Notes: a model not told the origin generated them from the sequence alone. Shown: positions 18,144 to 27,071, numbered from the stretch's first letter. The stretch is 64,000 bases of DNA from Ferruginibacter lapsinanis (GCF_020783315.1 NZ_CP086063.1:1848501-1912500), one strand, 5' to 3'. Numbers and translations: made by a program.

Positions 18144-18917
18144 ATGACCAAACAAATTCCCAACATTTTTACTTTACTAAATCTTTTTCTCGGTTGTATT
18201 GCTATCGTTTTTGCTCTGCAAACAGAAAATATTATTATCTATACGGACGATCAATTCAGCAGTAGTTTTAATATTCCGGAAAAATTATCTTATGCAGCAT
18301 TGTTATTATTCGCTGCGGCAGTGGTTGACTTTTTAGATGGGTTTGTTGCCAGATTGCTAAAAGCAACATCTGAAATGGGGAAGCAATTAGATTCACTTAG
18401 TGATGTCGTAAGTTTTGGTGTTGCCCCGGGAGTGATCTTATATCAACTGTTGAGAATGAGCTTTGCCAGAGAGGAAAACGGATTAGAAGTTTCTATGATC
18501 TGTTTACTACCTGCGTTTTTGGTTAGTTGTGCTGCTGCATACAGATTAGCAAAATTTAATATAGATGAAACACAGGGATACAGTTTTAAAGGGGTTCCGA
18601 CACCTGCAGTAGGTTTATTAGTTGCCTCGTTTCCATTGATATTGCATTATGGCAGTGGCTTATTGAACGTGAACGACTGGCTTATCAATAAATGGTTTTT
18701 ATACGCTGCAGTATTACTGCTTAGCTGGTTAATGGTAAGCAATCTGCCCATTATGGCCTTAAAATTTAAAGATTATACCATTAAAAATAATATGCCAAAA
18801 CTTATACTGTTAGGGGTAGCGCTTATAGCGATTATTTTATTAAAATGGTTAGCTGTTCCGATTATTTTCATTGCGTATATTATTTTATCTTTGGCCCTCA
18901 AAAATAAAACTACATAA
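18144..18917 (+). CDS. pssA: CDP-diacylglycerol-serine O-phosphatidyltransferase
   Basis: The 257-residue integral membrane enzyme makes phosphatidylserine, the precursor of phosphatidylethanolamine. The CDP-alcohol phosphatidyltransferase signature is complete: DGFVARLLK, then GKQLDSLSDVVSFGVAPG (residues about 63-95), giving the DG..AR...G...D...D pattern that binds Mg2+ and CDP. Several hydrophobic segments follow (AAVLLLSWLMV, ILLGVALIAIILL). The stop codon overlaps the purS start by one base (TAATG), so the unrelated purine gene is translated from the same message. Confidence 0.92.
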   Translation: MTKQIPNIFTLLNLFLGCIAIVFALQTENIIIYTDDQFSSSFNIPEKLSYAALLLFAAAVVDFLDGFVARLLKATSEMGKQLDSLSDVVSFGVAPGVILYQLLRMSFAREENGLEVSMICLLPAFLVSCAAAYRLAKFNIDETQGYSFKGVPTPAVGLLVASFPLILHYGSGLLNVNDWLINKWFLYAAVLLLSWLMVSNLPIMALKFKDYTIKNNMPKLILLGVALIAIILLKWLAVPIIFIAYIILSLALKNKTT

Positions 18918-19171
18918 TGACCTTCACTGCACAAGTAAAAGTAATGCCACACAAAGAATTGTTAGATCCGCAAGGAAAAGCAGTTATGGGTGGACTTAGC
19001 AACTTAGGATTAGCCGCTATTAAAGATGTTAGAATAGGAAAAAGCATCAGCCTGCAAATAGAAGCAGATACTGCTGAAAATGCAAAACAAATTGCCGAAG
19101 AAGCAGCCAAGAAATTATTGGCAAATGCTGTGATGGAAATGTTTGAAGTAGATGTAACCCCAAACGCCTAA
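18917..19171 (+). CDS. purS: Phosphoribosylformylglycinamidine synthase subunit PurS
   Basis: The 84-residue protein matches PurS: FTAQVKVMPHKELLDPQGKA at the N-terminus, then GLAAIKDVRIGKSISL and a C-terminal strand EMFEVDVTP. PurS bridges PurL and PurQ, passing ammonia to make FGAM in purine synthesis. The window also holds a small-type purL at 29080-31323, which needs PurS and PurQ; I see no purQ in the window. The TAATG junction with pssA fixes its start. Confidence 0.9.
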   Translation: MTFTAQVKVMPHKELLDPQGKAVMGGLSNLGLAAIKDVRIGKSISLQIEADTAENAKQIAEEAAKKLLANAVMEMFEVDVTPNA

Positions 19172-19212
19172 AGAGCTTTTCAAAGAGCTTAGTGAATTCA
19201 TAACATAAAGAT

Positions 19213-19941
19213 TTGAGTGATACACAGCACCAGAATGATAATGCTCCAGGTGCCTCCTTTAGGGGGCTAGGGGGGAAGCTATATATTGTTCCAACGCCTA
19301 TTGGCAATCTAGCCGACATGACCTACCGGGCAATCGATATACTTAAAAATGTGGATCTTATTCTGGCAGAAGATACCAGAACCTCTTCAGTTCTCTTACA
19401 GCATTATCAGATACAAAAACCAATCACACCGTATCATCAACACAACGAACATAAGATTGTAGAGCATCTTGCCACACAATTATCCGGAGGTAAAATAATG
19501 GCATTGCTTACAGACGCAGGTACACCTGGTATCAGCGATCCTGCGTTTTTACTGGTACGTGAATGTGTGAAAAATAATATTGATGTAGAATGTTTACCTG
19601 GTGCCACAGCCTTTGTACCTGCGCTGGTAAACAGCGGCTTACCCATTAATAGTTTTTGCTTTGAAGGTTTCTTGCCTTTAAAAAAAGGGAGACAAACTTT
19701 TTTAAAGCGGATGGCTGAAGAAGAACGTACGATGGTCTTTTACGAAAGTCCCATGCGATTGGTAAAAACGCTACATGATTTTATAGAATATTTCGGCGCC
19801 GATCGTCAATGTTGTGTAAGCCGTGAGCTCACAAAAAAATTCGAAGAAAACAAACGAGGCTCTCTACAGGAAGTGCATGATCACTTTAATGCAAAACCTG
19901 TAAAAGGGGAGATAGTGATTGTGGTGGAAGGAAAGAAGTAA
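19213..19941 (+). CDS. rsmI: 16S rRNA (cytidine-1402-2'-O)-methyltransferase RsmI
   Basis: The 242-residue tetrapyrrole-methylase-fold enzyme has LYIVPTPIGNLADMTYRAI near residue 23, AEDTRTSSVLLQHY, LTDAGTPGISDPA near 98 (SAM site) and VFYESPMRLV. It methylates the ribose of C1402 in the decoding centre. No ATG precedes the conserved core in frame, so I use TTG at 19213. The segment just before the core (SFRGLGG) is encoded by a G-rich repeat at 19253-19275, so the true start and N-terminus are uncertain. It is the last gene of the long co-directional run. Confidence 0.9.
   Translation: MSDTQHQNDNAPGASFRGLGGKLYIVPTPIGNLADMTYRAIDILKNVDLILAEDTRTSSVLLQHYQIQKPITPYHQHNEHKIVEHLATQLSGGKIMALLTDAGTPGISDPAFLLVRECVKNNIDVECLPGATAFVPALVNSGLPINSFCFEGFLPLKKGRQTFLKRMAEEERTMVFYESPMRLVKTLHDFIEYFGADRQCCVSRELTKKFEENKRGSLQEVHDHFNAKPVKGEIVIVVEGKK
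19253..19275. repeat. G-rich repeat-like element inside the 5' end of rsmI
   Basis: CTCCTTTAGGGGGCTAGGG and flanks form a short palindromic C/G-rich patch in AT-rich DNA, read as SFRGLGG. From memory, similar CCCCTAA..GGGGGA elements are dispersed between genes in many Bacteroidota; I cannot confirm that here. It lies between the TTG start and the conserved RsmI core. Confidence 0.45.
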
Positions 19942-20082
19942 TAAAATATTTCTGTTCGGATTATATAAGTCTTGTAAAATTTCTCCTCAAATAAAATTAA
20001 CATTCCTTTTATTTCTCTTACACAGAGTGTACCGAGAAGATACAGCGTTTCACAGAGAATCTACTCCCTCTATGCATTCTCG

Positions 20083-20162
20083 GTAAATTTCAGTAAAAAA
20101 TATCTATAAAAACCTTCCATCATTATCTATACTGTTATATCTATTATTTTACCGAAATTTAC
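20083..20162. repeat. Imperfect inverted repeat upstream of the M1 peptidase gene
   Basis: GTAAATTTCAGTAAAA (20083-20098) and TTTTACCGAAATTTAC (20147-20162) are complementary at 15 of 16 positions, with a 48-base AT-rich loop. The second arm ends 16 bases before the start codon of the M1 peptidase gene. It could be an operator or cruciform. Confidence 0.5.
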
Positions 20163-20178
20163 TCATTAAACATTTCAC

Positions 20179-22113
20179 ATGAAAAGATTCTTATTTCTTA
20201 TTTCTTGTTCCCTGTTTCTTATTTCATCAATTGTTGCACAACCTGACAGGTGGCAGCAAAAAGTAAAGTACACCATGAATATAGATATGGATGCAGTTAC
20301 CAATAAGTTTACAGGTAAACAGAAATTAGAATACACCAATAATTCTCCTGATGTTTTGAACAAAGTATTTTATCATTTATACTTCAATGCTTTTCAGCCA
20401 AACAGCAGTATGGATATGCGTAGCAGAGAGTTGGGCAAACAAACTATCAATGGCAGGCAAGATTGGGATGGTAGAGTAAGAGACAGGATATTAAATCTTA
20501 AAGAAAATGAAATAGGGTATCAAAAGATCGTCTCGCTAAAAGTAAACGGAGTGCCTCAGCCATTTAAATATCACGAGACAATTTTAGAAGTGAATCTTAC
20601 TAAACCAATTTTACCTAAAAGCAAAGTTGTTTTTGATATGGAGTTTGAAGCACAGGTTCCATTACAGGTAAGAAGAAGCGGAAGAGATAATCCTAACACA
20701 GGTGTTCGTTACAGTATGAGTCAGTGGTATCCAAAGTTGTGTGAGTATGACCAGGAAGGCTGGCATCCTACGCCCTATATTGCCAGAGAGTTTTATGGGG
20801 TTTGGGGAGATTTTGATGTAACGATCAATATTGATAAAACATATAAGATCGGAGGTACAGGTGTATTAATCAATGCTAATGAAATAGGGTGGGGCTATGA
20901 TAGTTTAAATACAACTGATCTGAAACCTACCAAAAAGGCTAAACGCATCTGGCATTTTATTGGTAATAATGTACATGATTTTGTTTGGGCGGCTGACCCT
21001 GATTATAAACACCTTGTTCGTAAAATGCCTAATGGTGGACCAATGCTTCATGTAATTTATAATTACAAACCTAACGACAAAAAAAATGATTCGGATTGGG
21101 AAAAGGTAGCCGATGCTGCTGTAAAAGTATTGCCGTTCATTGAAACCAATTTTGGTAAATATCCTTATCCTCAATATTCGTTTATACAGGGGGGGGATGG
21201 AGGGATGGAATACCCGATGGCTACTTTGTTGAATGGACCGGGTTTAGGTGGTGTATTTCATGAATGGATGCATAGTTGGTATCAGATGATGTTGGGTACC
21301 AACGAGAGCATGTATGCATGGATGGATGAGGGATTTACCAGTTTTGCAGAAAATCTGGTTACTAAATTTTATGATAATAGATCATCTATTGAAGATTATA
21401 AAGCAGCACTGGCAAATAATCCTGAGAATGAAAATTTAAAAGAACTACTAACACAATTACCCAATGATCATTGCGATGGCTATGCCAGTTATTTTCAATT
21501 AGTAAAAAATGGTCTGGAAGAACCGTTAACCACTCATGCAGATCATTTCAACAGCAACTTTGCATATAGTATTGCTTCATATTGCAAAGGTGAAGTTTTT
21601 TTAGAACAGCTTGGTTATATTCTTGGAGCATCGGTAAGGGATAAAATTTTATTGGAGTATTATAAATTGTGGCGTTTCAAACATCCAAATGCAGATGATT
21701 TTATACAGGTAGCGGAAAAGACAAGCGGTATAAAATTAGATTGGTATAAAGAATATTGGTGCAACACTACCAAAACCATCGATTATTCTGTTGATAGTTC
21801 CTGGGAAGAGAATGGTGTATTAAAGATCAGAATAAAAAGAATAGGTCAAATGCCAATGCCTGTCGATCTACAGGTTACTTTAAAAGATGGAAGTACTGAG
21901 ATGCATTATGTTCCATTGAATTTGATGTATGGAGAAAAACCTGCAGAGAATACTGTAGAAAAAAGAGAAGTGCATGAAGAATGGCGTTGGACGCATCCGG
22001 TTTATATTGTTGAGATCAAACATCATTTATCTGATTTGAAAAAAGTAGAAATAGATCCTTCAAAAAGAATGGCTGATGTAGATAGGAAAAATAATGTATT
22101 TGAATTAAATTAG
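20179..22113 (+). CDS. M1 family zinc metallopeptidase, secreted
   Basis: The 644-residue protein has a signal peptide (residues about 1-20, ending SSIVAQ) encoded by 7-base repeats. The gluzincin core is GGDGGMEYP (GAMEN-like exopeptidase motif, residues about 336-344) and HEWMHSWYQ near 361 (HExxH zinc site). The third ligand is Glu in DEGFTSFAENL, 19-20 residues on. It resembles the aminopeptidase-N-like M1 enzymes common in Bacteroidota and would cut N-terminal residues from peptides in the periplasm or outside. Some members are annotated as inactive scaffolds, but all metal ligands are present here. A GNAT gene follows after four bases. Confidence 0.9.
   Translation: MKRFLFLISCSLFLISSIVAQPDRWQQKVKYTMNIDMDAVTNKFTGKQKLEYTNNSPDVLNKVFYHLYFNAFQPNSSMDMRSRELGKQTINGRQDWDGRVRDRILNLKENEIGYQKIVSLKVNGVPQPFKYHETILEVNLTKPILPKSKVVFDMEFEAQVPLQVRRSGRDNPNTGVRYSMSQWYPKLCEYDQEGWHPTPYIAREFYGVWGDFDVTINIDKTYKIGGTGVLINANEIGWGYDSLNTTDLKPTKKAKRIWHFIGNNVHDFVWAADPDYKHLVRKMPNGGPMLHVIYNYKPNDKKNDSDWEKVADAAVKVLPFIETNFGKYPYPQYSFIQGGDGGMEYPMATLLNGPGLGGVFHEWMHSWYQMMLGTNESMYAWMDEGFTSFAENLVTKFYDNRSSIEDYKAALANNPENENLKELLTQLPNDHCDGYASYFQLVKNGLEEPLTTHADHFNSNFAYSIASYCKGEVFLEQLGYILGASVRDKILLEYYKLWRFKHPNADDFIQVAEKTSGIKLDWYKEYWCNTTKTIDYSVDSSWEENGVLKIRIKRIGQMPMPVDLQVTLKDGSTEMHYVPLNLMYGEKPAENTVEKREVHEEWRWTHPVYIVEIKHHLSDLKKVEIDPSKRMADVDRKNNVFELN
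20188..20229. repeat. Six-unit heptanucleotide repeat in a signal-peptide coding region
   Basis: The units are TTCTTAT, TTCTTAT, TTCTTGT, TCCCTGT, TTCTTAT, TTCATCA, in register from 20188 to 20229. They encode the hydrophobic part of the M1 peptidase signal peptide (FLFLISCSLFLIS). Confidence 0.7.
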
Positions 22114-22117
22114 AAAA

Positions 22118-22654
22118 ATGACGATCAATATCAGAAGACTGACTATTGAAGATGCGGAAGCTTTGTCTGCAATCGGTGCAAAAACGTTTTATGATACATT
22201 TACGGGAACATGTACTGAAGAAGATATGCAACAATTCCTCGAAGAGTATTATAATATTGACCAGGTAAAGAGAGAGTTAAGTGATCCGGAAGATTATTAT
22301 TATTTTGCTGAAATCGATAATGTTCCGGTTGGGTACCTCAGGCTTAAAGAAGATTACACAAGTTTTGAAACGATGAAGCAGTGGAAAGCTTTGGAATTAA
22401 AAAGACTCTATGTCTTACAAACGCATCTGGGGAAAGGCATAGCGCAGGTGCTGATGAAGTTTGCTATTAATTTTGCCAAGCAACAGAATTATGAAGTGGT
22501 GTGGCTGGGCGTTTGGGAACATAATTTACGTGCAAGAAAATTCTACGAAAAAGAAGGATTTAAGAATACAGGGTATACGCATGATTTTCCAATTGGTAAT
22601 ACACCACAAACTGATTGCTGGTATTGGAAATTTTTAGAACGGAACCTGCAGTAA
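22118..22654 (+). CDS. GNAT family N-acetyltransferase
   Basis: The 178-residue protein has the GNAT acetyl-CoA motif: LKRLYVLQTHLGKGIAQVLMKFAINFA (residues about 90-115, with Q..LGKG-A for the pyrophosphate) and the motif-B segment VWLGVWEHNLRARKFYEKEGF near 128. It transfers an acetyl group from acetyl-CoA to an amine; the substrate is not evident. The N-terminal segment (DAEALSAIGAKTFYDTF) matches stand-alone acetyltransferases of the PaiA/YjbC kind. It is translated four bases after the M1 peptidase gene, and its end overlaps the convergent rsmG gene by 21 bases. Confidence 0.85.
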   Translation: MTINIRRLTIEDAEALSAIGAKTFYDTFTGTCTEEDMQQFLEEYYNIDQVKRELSDPEDYYYFAEIDNVPVGYLRLKEDYTSFETMKQWKALELKRLYVLQTHLGKGIAQVLMKFAINFAKQQNYEVVWLGVWEHNLRARKFYEKEGFKNTGYTHDFPIGNTPQTDCWYWKFLERNLQ

Positions 22655-23248
22655 AAATTTTTCCTTAAAGAAAGGCTCATCAAATATTTTTTCAATTTCC
22701 CATACCCTGGGTTTACAGCCACTTTCATGAATTTCCTGTGCCAGATCACCGCCCTTTAAACAGATCAATCCTTTACAGTTTGGCCCCTTTTGTAACAAAG
22801 GCTTGCTCCAATACCATAAATCTTTAAGTGGTGCAACAGCCCTAGAAGTCACTACATCAAATTTCCTGTTCTTAATATCTTCTGCTCTGGAGTGCTGCGT
22901 AGTAAGATTTGTTAACCCGATAGCAGTAGCAATTTCATTTACCACTTTCAGTTTTTTATTAATGCTGTCTACCAGGTGAAATTGTGTGTCCGGAAAAAAT
23001 ATTGCAAGTGGAACGCCGGGGAAACCACCACCACAACCCAGGTCCATCACCTGCATATCTTTAGTGAATTCAAATTGAGTTGCAATGGCTAAAGAATGCA
23101 ACACATGGTGTTCATAAAAATTATCAATATCCTTACGGGAAATGACATTGATCTTTTCATTCCATTCTGTATATAATTCTTTCAATGCGGCAAACTGGTC
23201 AAGTTGCTTTTCAGAAAAATCAGAAAAATATTTTAAAACTATTTCCAA
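22634..23248 (-). CDS. rsmG: 16S rRNA (guanine-527-N7)-methyltransferase RsmG
   Basis: The protein has the RsmG/GidB core MDLGCGGGFPGVPLAIFFP (SAM loop), INKKLKVVNEIA, VTSRAVAPLKDL (the conserved SRA segment) and LICLKGGDL. It methylates G527 of 16S rRNA. I choose a TTG at 23248 (LEIVLKYF), giving 204 residues, near the usual length. The only in-frame ATG upstream (23308) would add a poorly conserved stretch and lengthen the overlap with the glycosyltransferase gene to 70 bases; from the TTG the overlap is 10. Its 3' end overlaps the convergent GNAT gene. Confidence 0.9.
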   Translation of the reverse strand: MEIVLKYFSDFSEKQLDQFAALKELYTEWNEKINVISRKDIDNFYEHHVLHSLAIATQFEFTKDMQVMDLGCGGGFPGVPLAIFFPDTQFHLVDSINKKLKVVNEIATAIGLTNLTTQHSRAEDIKNRKFDVVTSRAVAPLKDLWYWSKPLLQKGPNCKGLICLKGGDLAQEIHESGCKPRVWEIEKIFDEPFFKEKFLLQVPF

Positions 23249-24372
23249 GTGTTGGTTGGTTTTTTGATCAATGCTACTGCAAAAATCAGGTAATAAAAAA
23301 ACATCCACAAATCAAAAAACAAAAAAAGCGGATACAGGTCCTTCTCATTTAATTTTTTCATAGCAGGTAAGTAAATAACTGCCTGAATAACGAAACGTAT
23401 GCCGAATACGATCAATGCCCATTGCCAACAATAGAATATGGCACTAACCATCAGTAAAGGAAAAAATAAAAAATGAGATAATGAATACAATCCCAATAAA
23501 AATTTATGCAGTGGTTTGTAATACTTTCCGGTGCTATAATGCCTGGTCTTTTGTCTTGTCCATTGGCCCCAGGTAGTCACGGGTTCACTTAATGTAAAAG
23601 CATCTTTGTCAATATTAATTTTTGTGTTCTTTTTTGTGGCGGCCATATTAATAAACAGATCGTCATCTCCACTGGGTATATTATTATGCGCTGAAAATCC
23701 TTTGTGACGGAAGAAGACTGTTTTCTTATAACTCAGGTTTCGACCAACACCCATATATGGTTTACCAGCTAATGCGTAAGAGAAATATTGTAAAGCGGTA
23801 TGAAATGTTTCCCATCTTACTAATTTATTCAGGAGCCCATGTTTTTTTATATATGCTCCATATCCCAAAACGATCTCTGTGTCATCGTCATAAGTTTCCT
23901 GCATTTTGTCTATCCAAAATTCACTAGCCGGTACACAATCAGCATCTGTCAATAAAACTATTTCATATTTGGCTGTTTTAATGCCGATACTTAAAGGGAA
24001 TTTTTTGCCGGGTATTAATTTTGCTTCTTGTTTTAATTCTACAAAAGTTAATTGCTTGAATTCTTTTTTGAACTCTTCCAGTAAATATTTACTGTCATCA
24101 AATGAGTTGTCATCTACCACTATCACTTCATGTGTGGTACGGTACTGTTGCAATAAAGAGCCGGGTAAATTCTTGGCCAGATTAGCGGCCTCGTCTCTTG
24201 CACAAATAATTACCGATACAGGATGTGTTTGTGAAGTGGCTTTAGGCTTCGCTTTATAAAAAGCCAGTCTTGTATAAAAGAACAGGTAATAAAAAATTTG
24301 TATGAAAGCTACGATACAAAAAATGATAAAAACAATACTATGCCAGTGTGCCAGGAGTTCATTAAAGTTCAT
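23239..24372 (-). CDS. Family 2 glycosyltransferase, membrane-bound
   Basis: The 377-residue protein starts with a membrane helix (VFIIFCIVAFIQIFYYLFF). A GT-A domain follows: VSVIICARDEAANL, VIVVDDNSFDDS near 81 (UDP-sugar Asp), LLTDADCVPASEFW near 138 (DxD-like) and the QWTRQKTRHYSTGKYY segment near 264, comparable to QxxRW. Two or three C-terminal helices (FLFFPLLMVSAIFYCW, FFDLWMFFYYLIFAVALI) anchor it. It would polymerise or transfer a sugar for cell-surface glycan; donor and acceptor are unknown. No other glycan genes are adjacent. It is divergent from tgt and overlaps rsmG downstream. Confidence 0.85.
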   Translation of the reverse strand: MNFNELLAHWHSIVFIIFCIVAFIQIFYYLFFYTRLAFYKAKPKATSQTHPVSVIICARDEAANLAKNLPGSLLQQYRTTHEVIVVDDNSFDDSKYLLEEFKKEFKQLTFVELKQEAKLIPGKKFPLSIGIKTAKYEIVLLTDADCVPASEFWIDKMQETYDDDTEIVLGYGAYIKKHGLLNKLVRWETFHTALQYFSYALAGKPYMGVGRNLSYKKTVFFRHKGFSAHNNIPSGDDDLFINMAATKKNTKINIDKDAFTLSEPVTTWGQWTRQKTRHYSTGKYYKPLHKFLLGLYSLSHFLFFPLLMVSAIFYCWQWALIVFGIRFVIQAVIYLPAMKKLNEKDLYPLFLFFDLWMFFYYLIFAVALIKKPTNTWK

Positions 24373-24505
24373 AGCGGCAAATTTATGACTGTTTAAGGTA
24401 AAATATTAGCTGTTTTGAATTTCTGCGATCGTATTTGTGGGAATGTTTATAAAATGTTTCATGCGTATCTTCGCAGCTAACTTTTATTCCGGTTCAGGAG
24501 CATAT

Positions 24506-25645
24506 ATGGCAGCACTACAATTCGACTTACAACATACAGATATAAATACCAAGGCGAGAGCGGGTAAGATAACCACTGATCATGGCGAAATATTAACGCC
24601 TATATTTATGCCTGTAGGTACAGTTGGTAGCGTAAAAGCGGTTACTCAACAACAGTTATTTGATGATGTAAACGCTCAGATCATTTTGGGTAACACCTAT
24701 CACTTATATCTGCGTCCGGGCTTGGATATCTTAGAGGCTGCAGGAGGGTTACATAAATTTAATGGATGGAGCAGGCCTATCCTAACAGATAGCGGTGGTT
24801 ACCAGGTATTTTCATTGGCTAACAATAGAAAACTGGCTGAAGAAGGTGCACTTTTTCAAAGTCATATTGATGGAAGTAAACATCTTTTTACTCCTGAAAA
24901 AGTAATGGATATACAAAGAACTATTGGAGGTGATATTATTATGGCGTTTGATGAATGTCCGCCATATCCCAGCGATTATAAATATGCAAAGGATTCAATG
25001 GAATTGACACATCGCTGGCTAGACAGATGCTTTACGCAATTTAATTCTACACCGGATAAATACGGATATACACAAAATCTTTTTCCGATCGTACAGGGAA
25101 GTACTTATAAAGATCTTCGAACTGCATCTGCTGAATTTGTTGCATCTAAAAATGCTACGGGTAATGCTATTGGCGGGTTGAGTGTTGGTGAGCCGATGGA
25201 AGTGATGTATGAATTTACTGAGTTGTGTTGTGATATATTACCGAAAGAAAAACCAAGGTATTTAATGGGTGTGGGTACGCCGTGGAATATTTTGGAAGGA
25301 ATTGCGTTGGGGGTGGATATGTTTGATTGTGTGATGCCTACCAGAAACGGCCGCAATGCTATGTTGTTTACCAGCAATGGGATAATAAATATTGATAACA
25401 AAAAATGGGAGAAAGATTTTTCCCCTATCGATGATGGTATACCTTGTGAGGTAAGTAATTTTTACAGTAAGGCATACCTGAGACATTTGATGAAGGCGAA
25501 AGAATACTTAGGGTACACAATAGCAAGTGTCCACAACTTGGCTTTTTATTTGTGGTTAGTGACCGAAGCCCGCAAGCAAATAATTACCGGCACTTTTCCA
25601 GGCTGGAAAAATGAAATGATGGTTAAACTGCAACAACGATTATAG
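24506..25645 (+). CDS. tgt: tRNA-guanine(34) transglycosylase
   Basis: The 379-residue enzyme exchanges G34 of GUN-anticodon tRNAs for a queuine precursor. The active-site motifs are present: DSGGYQVFS with the general Asp near residue 98, QGSTYKDLR, and the nucleophile motif DCVMPTRNGRN near 273. In the zinc site only C314 and H343 remain: by position-by-position alignment to E. coli C302, C304, C307 and H333, the first and third ligands are Ile312 and Ser317. I use ATG 24506, with AGGAG just before it, because the frame upstream (to 24437) runs through a TATCTTCG -7-like box and lacks family similarity. Confidence 0.94.
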   Translation: MAALQFDLQHTDINTKARAGKITTDHGEILTPIFMPVGTVGSVKAVTQQQLFDDVNAQIILGNTYHLYLRPGLDILEAAGGLHKFNGWSRPILTDSGGYQVFSLANNRKLAEEGALFQSHIDGSKHLFTPEKVMDIQRTIGGDIIMAFDECPPYPSDYKYAKDSMELTHRWLDRCFTQFNSTPDKYGYTQNLFPIVQGSTYKDLRTASAEFVASKNATGNAIGGLSVGEPMEVMYEFTELCCDILPKEKPRYLMGVGTPWNILEGIALGVDMFDCVMPTRNGRNAMLFTSNGIINIDNKKWEKDFSPIDDGIPCEVSNFYSKAYLRHLMKAKEYLGYTIASVHNLAFYLWLVTEARKQIITGTFPGWKNEMMVKLQQRL

Positions 25646-25667
25646 ATATTTTATGCTTCCGGAGTTT

Positions 25668-26063
25668 TTACCAAAAAGTCCAGGTGGCATTAGAATCGTA
25701 ATCGTAATAATGAATATTGGTTTCAGGCCAATGATTCTTGTCAAATCCGGGAGCTTCTTCTAGAACAGACCTAGGTTGATCGAATATAAACATTCTCCTT
25801 GCTGAATCAATTCTCAACATATTGAACGGGATAGCAAAATATTTTTTATTTAAACTCAGGAATCCTCCGAACTCAATAACATAATATTCTATTGTTCCAT
25901 CCTGTACATTGAGCATGATGTCTTTTATATCTCCCAGATGTTCATCCTTCGTATTATGAACCTTATCTCCAATAATAGATTTGGCAGTTAACACCTTCAA
26001 CGGCACATTAGGGTAATTCCCTTCAGTATTTACGCCTGTAATATTTTCCTGAAAAATTTCCAT
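25668..26063 (-). CDS. PRC-barrel domain-containing protein
   Basis: The 131-residue cytoplasmic protein has one PRC-barrel domain at about residues 22-95: LTAKSIIGDKVHNTKDEHLGDIKDIMLNVQDGTIEYYVIEFGG. In known family members this fold is found in photosynthetic reaction-centre H subunits and the RimM C-terminus, and in many small stress proteins. The C-terminus is aromatic and acidic (HWPETNIHYYDYDSNATWTFW). No partner gene is adjacent and the function is unknown. It is convergent with tgt, with 22 bases between stops. Confidence 0.82.
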   Translation of the reverse strand: MEIFQENITGVNTEGNYPNVPLKVLTAKSIIGDKVHNTKDEHLGDIKDIMLNVQDGTIEYYVIEFGGFLSLNKKYFAIPFNMLRIDSARRMFIFDQPRSVLEEAPGFDKNHWPETNIHYYDYDSNATWTFW

Positions 26064-26330
26064 AGTTATTTTTTTTTATGGTTATCAATTCAATAAAAAA
26101 TTACCGGTTCATCTAATAAATATTGCCGAAAATTTCATGCCAAATCAAGTTAATATGCAGAAAGGAGTTTATCGCTCAAACTCTTATCAATACTTAGTTA
26201 TTTACTTTGTTTTCAATACGTTAATGAAATGTAAAACAGGGCATGTAACGCTATGTCTGTGATTTTTGTCTATTGATTGGCATAATAATTGAAAAACCAA
26301 TCTTATCTTTAAAAATTATAATCACTAAAT

Positions 26331-27047
26331 ATGACAAAAAGATATTTCTACAGCCTATTGATCTTATTACTTCCTGTTTTTGGGGTTGCACAGAATACCC
26401 CGGTTACTGCAGCAAACATACCTAAAGACGCACAGGTTGATGTTTCGATGGTAGATGCTAAGAGTGGCAAAATATTACCAAGTGAAATTGTGGTTTTTAA
26501 AAGCCAGGCAAATGGCACAGAATTTCAAGGTTTGACCAATGATCAGGGGCGTTTCTCTTTAAGGCTTCCGATCGGTGCCAAGTACGATATCTTTATACTT
26601 GGATTTAAAGATTCTACTGCTTATCCGCTTATTTTGGATATACCTGCATTATCAGGAACCAAATTCTATAATAAGCCTTTTACTGTAGACATAGAGTTTG
26701 AAGCACCCGGGTCGTTCGTATTGGATCATTGTACGTTTGAGACAGGGAAAGCAGACCTGACGCCTGAAGCCTTTCCTGTATTGGATGAATTAGTTGAGTA
26801 TTTAAAAAGAAAGGATGACGAAAGGATTGAGATTGGCGGTCATACCGATAATGTAGGTACAGCGGCTAAGAATTTGATCTTATCTCAGGATAGGGCAAAT
26901 ACTGTAAGAGCTTATCTTTTGATGAAAGGGATCGCTCCAGACAGAGTAACCGCCAAAGGATATGGATTAACCCAGCCAATAGCAGAAAATACAACTGCAG
27001 AAGGTAGAGCGATCAACAGAAGAACAGAAGTGAAAACATTAGATTGA
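26331..27047 (+). CDS. OmpA family protein with N-terminal carboxypeptidase-like domain
   Basis: The 238-residue protein has a signal peptide (SLLILLLPVFGVAQ). A ~80-residue beta-rich segment (VDVSMVDAKSGKILPSEIVVF, FQGLTNDQGRFSLRLPIG) resembles a carboxypeptidase-regulatory-like fold. From about residue 128 there is a complete OmpA/MotB peptidoglycan-binding domain: FETGKADLTPEA, IEIGGHTDNVGT, ILSQDRANTVRAYL, and RRTEV. Unlike the longer OmpA-like protein at 9788, the GHTDNxG and R residues that hold diaminopimelate are intact. It probably tethers the outer membrane to the wall. It has its own terminator. Confidence 0.87.
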   Translation: MTKRYFYSLLILLLPVFGVAQNTPVTAANIPKDAQVDVSMVDAKSGKILPSEIVVFKSQANGTEFQGLTNDQGRFSLRLPIGAKYDIFILGFKDSTAYPLILDIPALSGTKFYNKPFTVDIEFEAPGSFVLDHCTFETGKADLTPEAFPVLDELVEYLKRKDDERIEIGGHTDNVGTAAKNLILSQDRANTVRAYLLMKGIAPDRVTAKGYGLTQPIAENTTAEGRAINRRTEVKTLD

Positions 27048-27071
27048 TCTGATTTTTTATAATAAGATGAC

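Noticed and set aside
26155..26262. 35-codon frame in the gap before the OmpA-domain gene
   Set aside because: Its composition is not coding-like, it has no motif and its start lacks a promoter or ribosome site.
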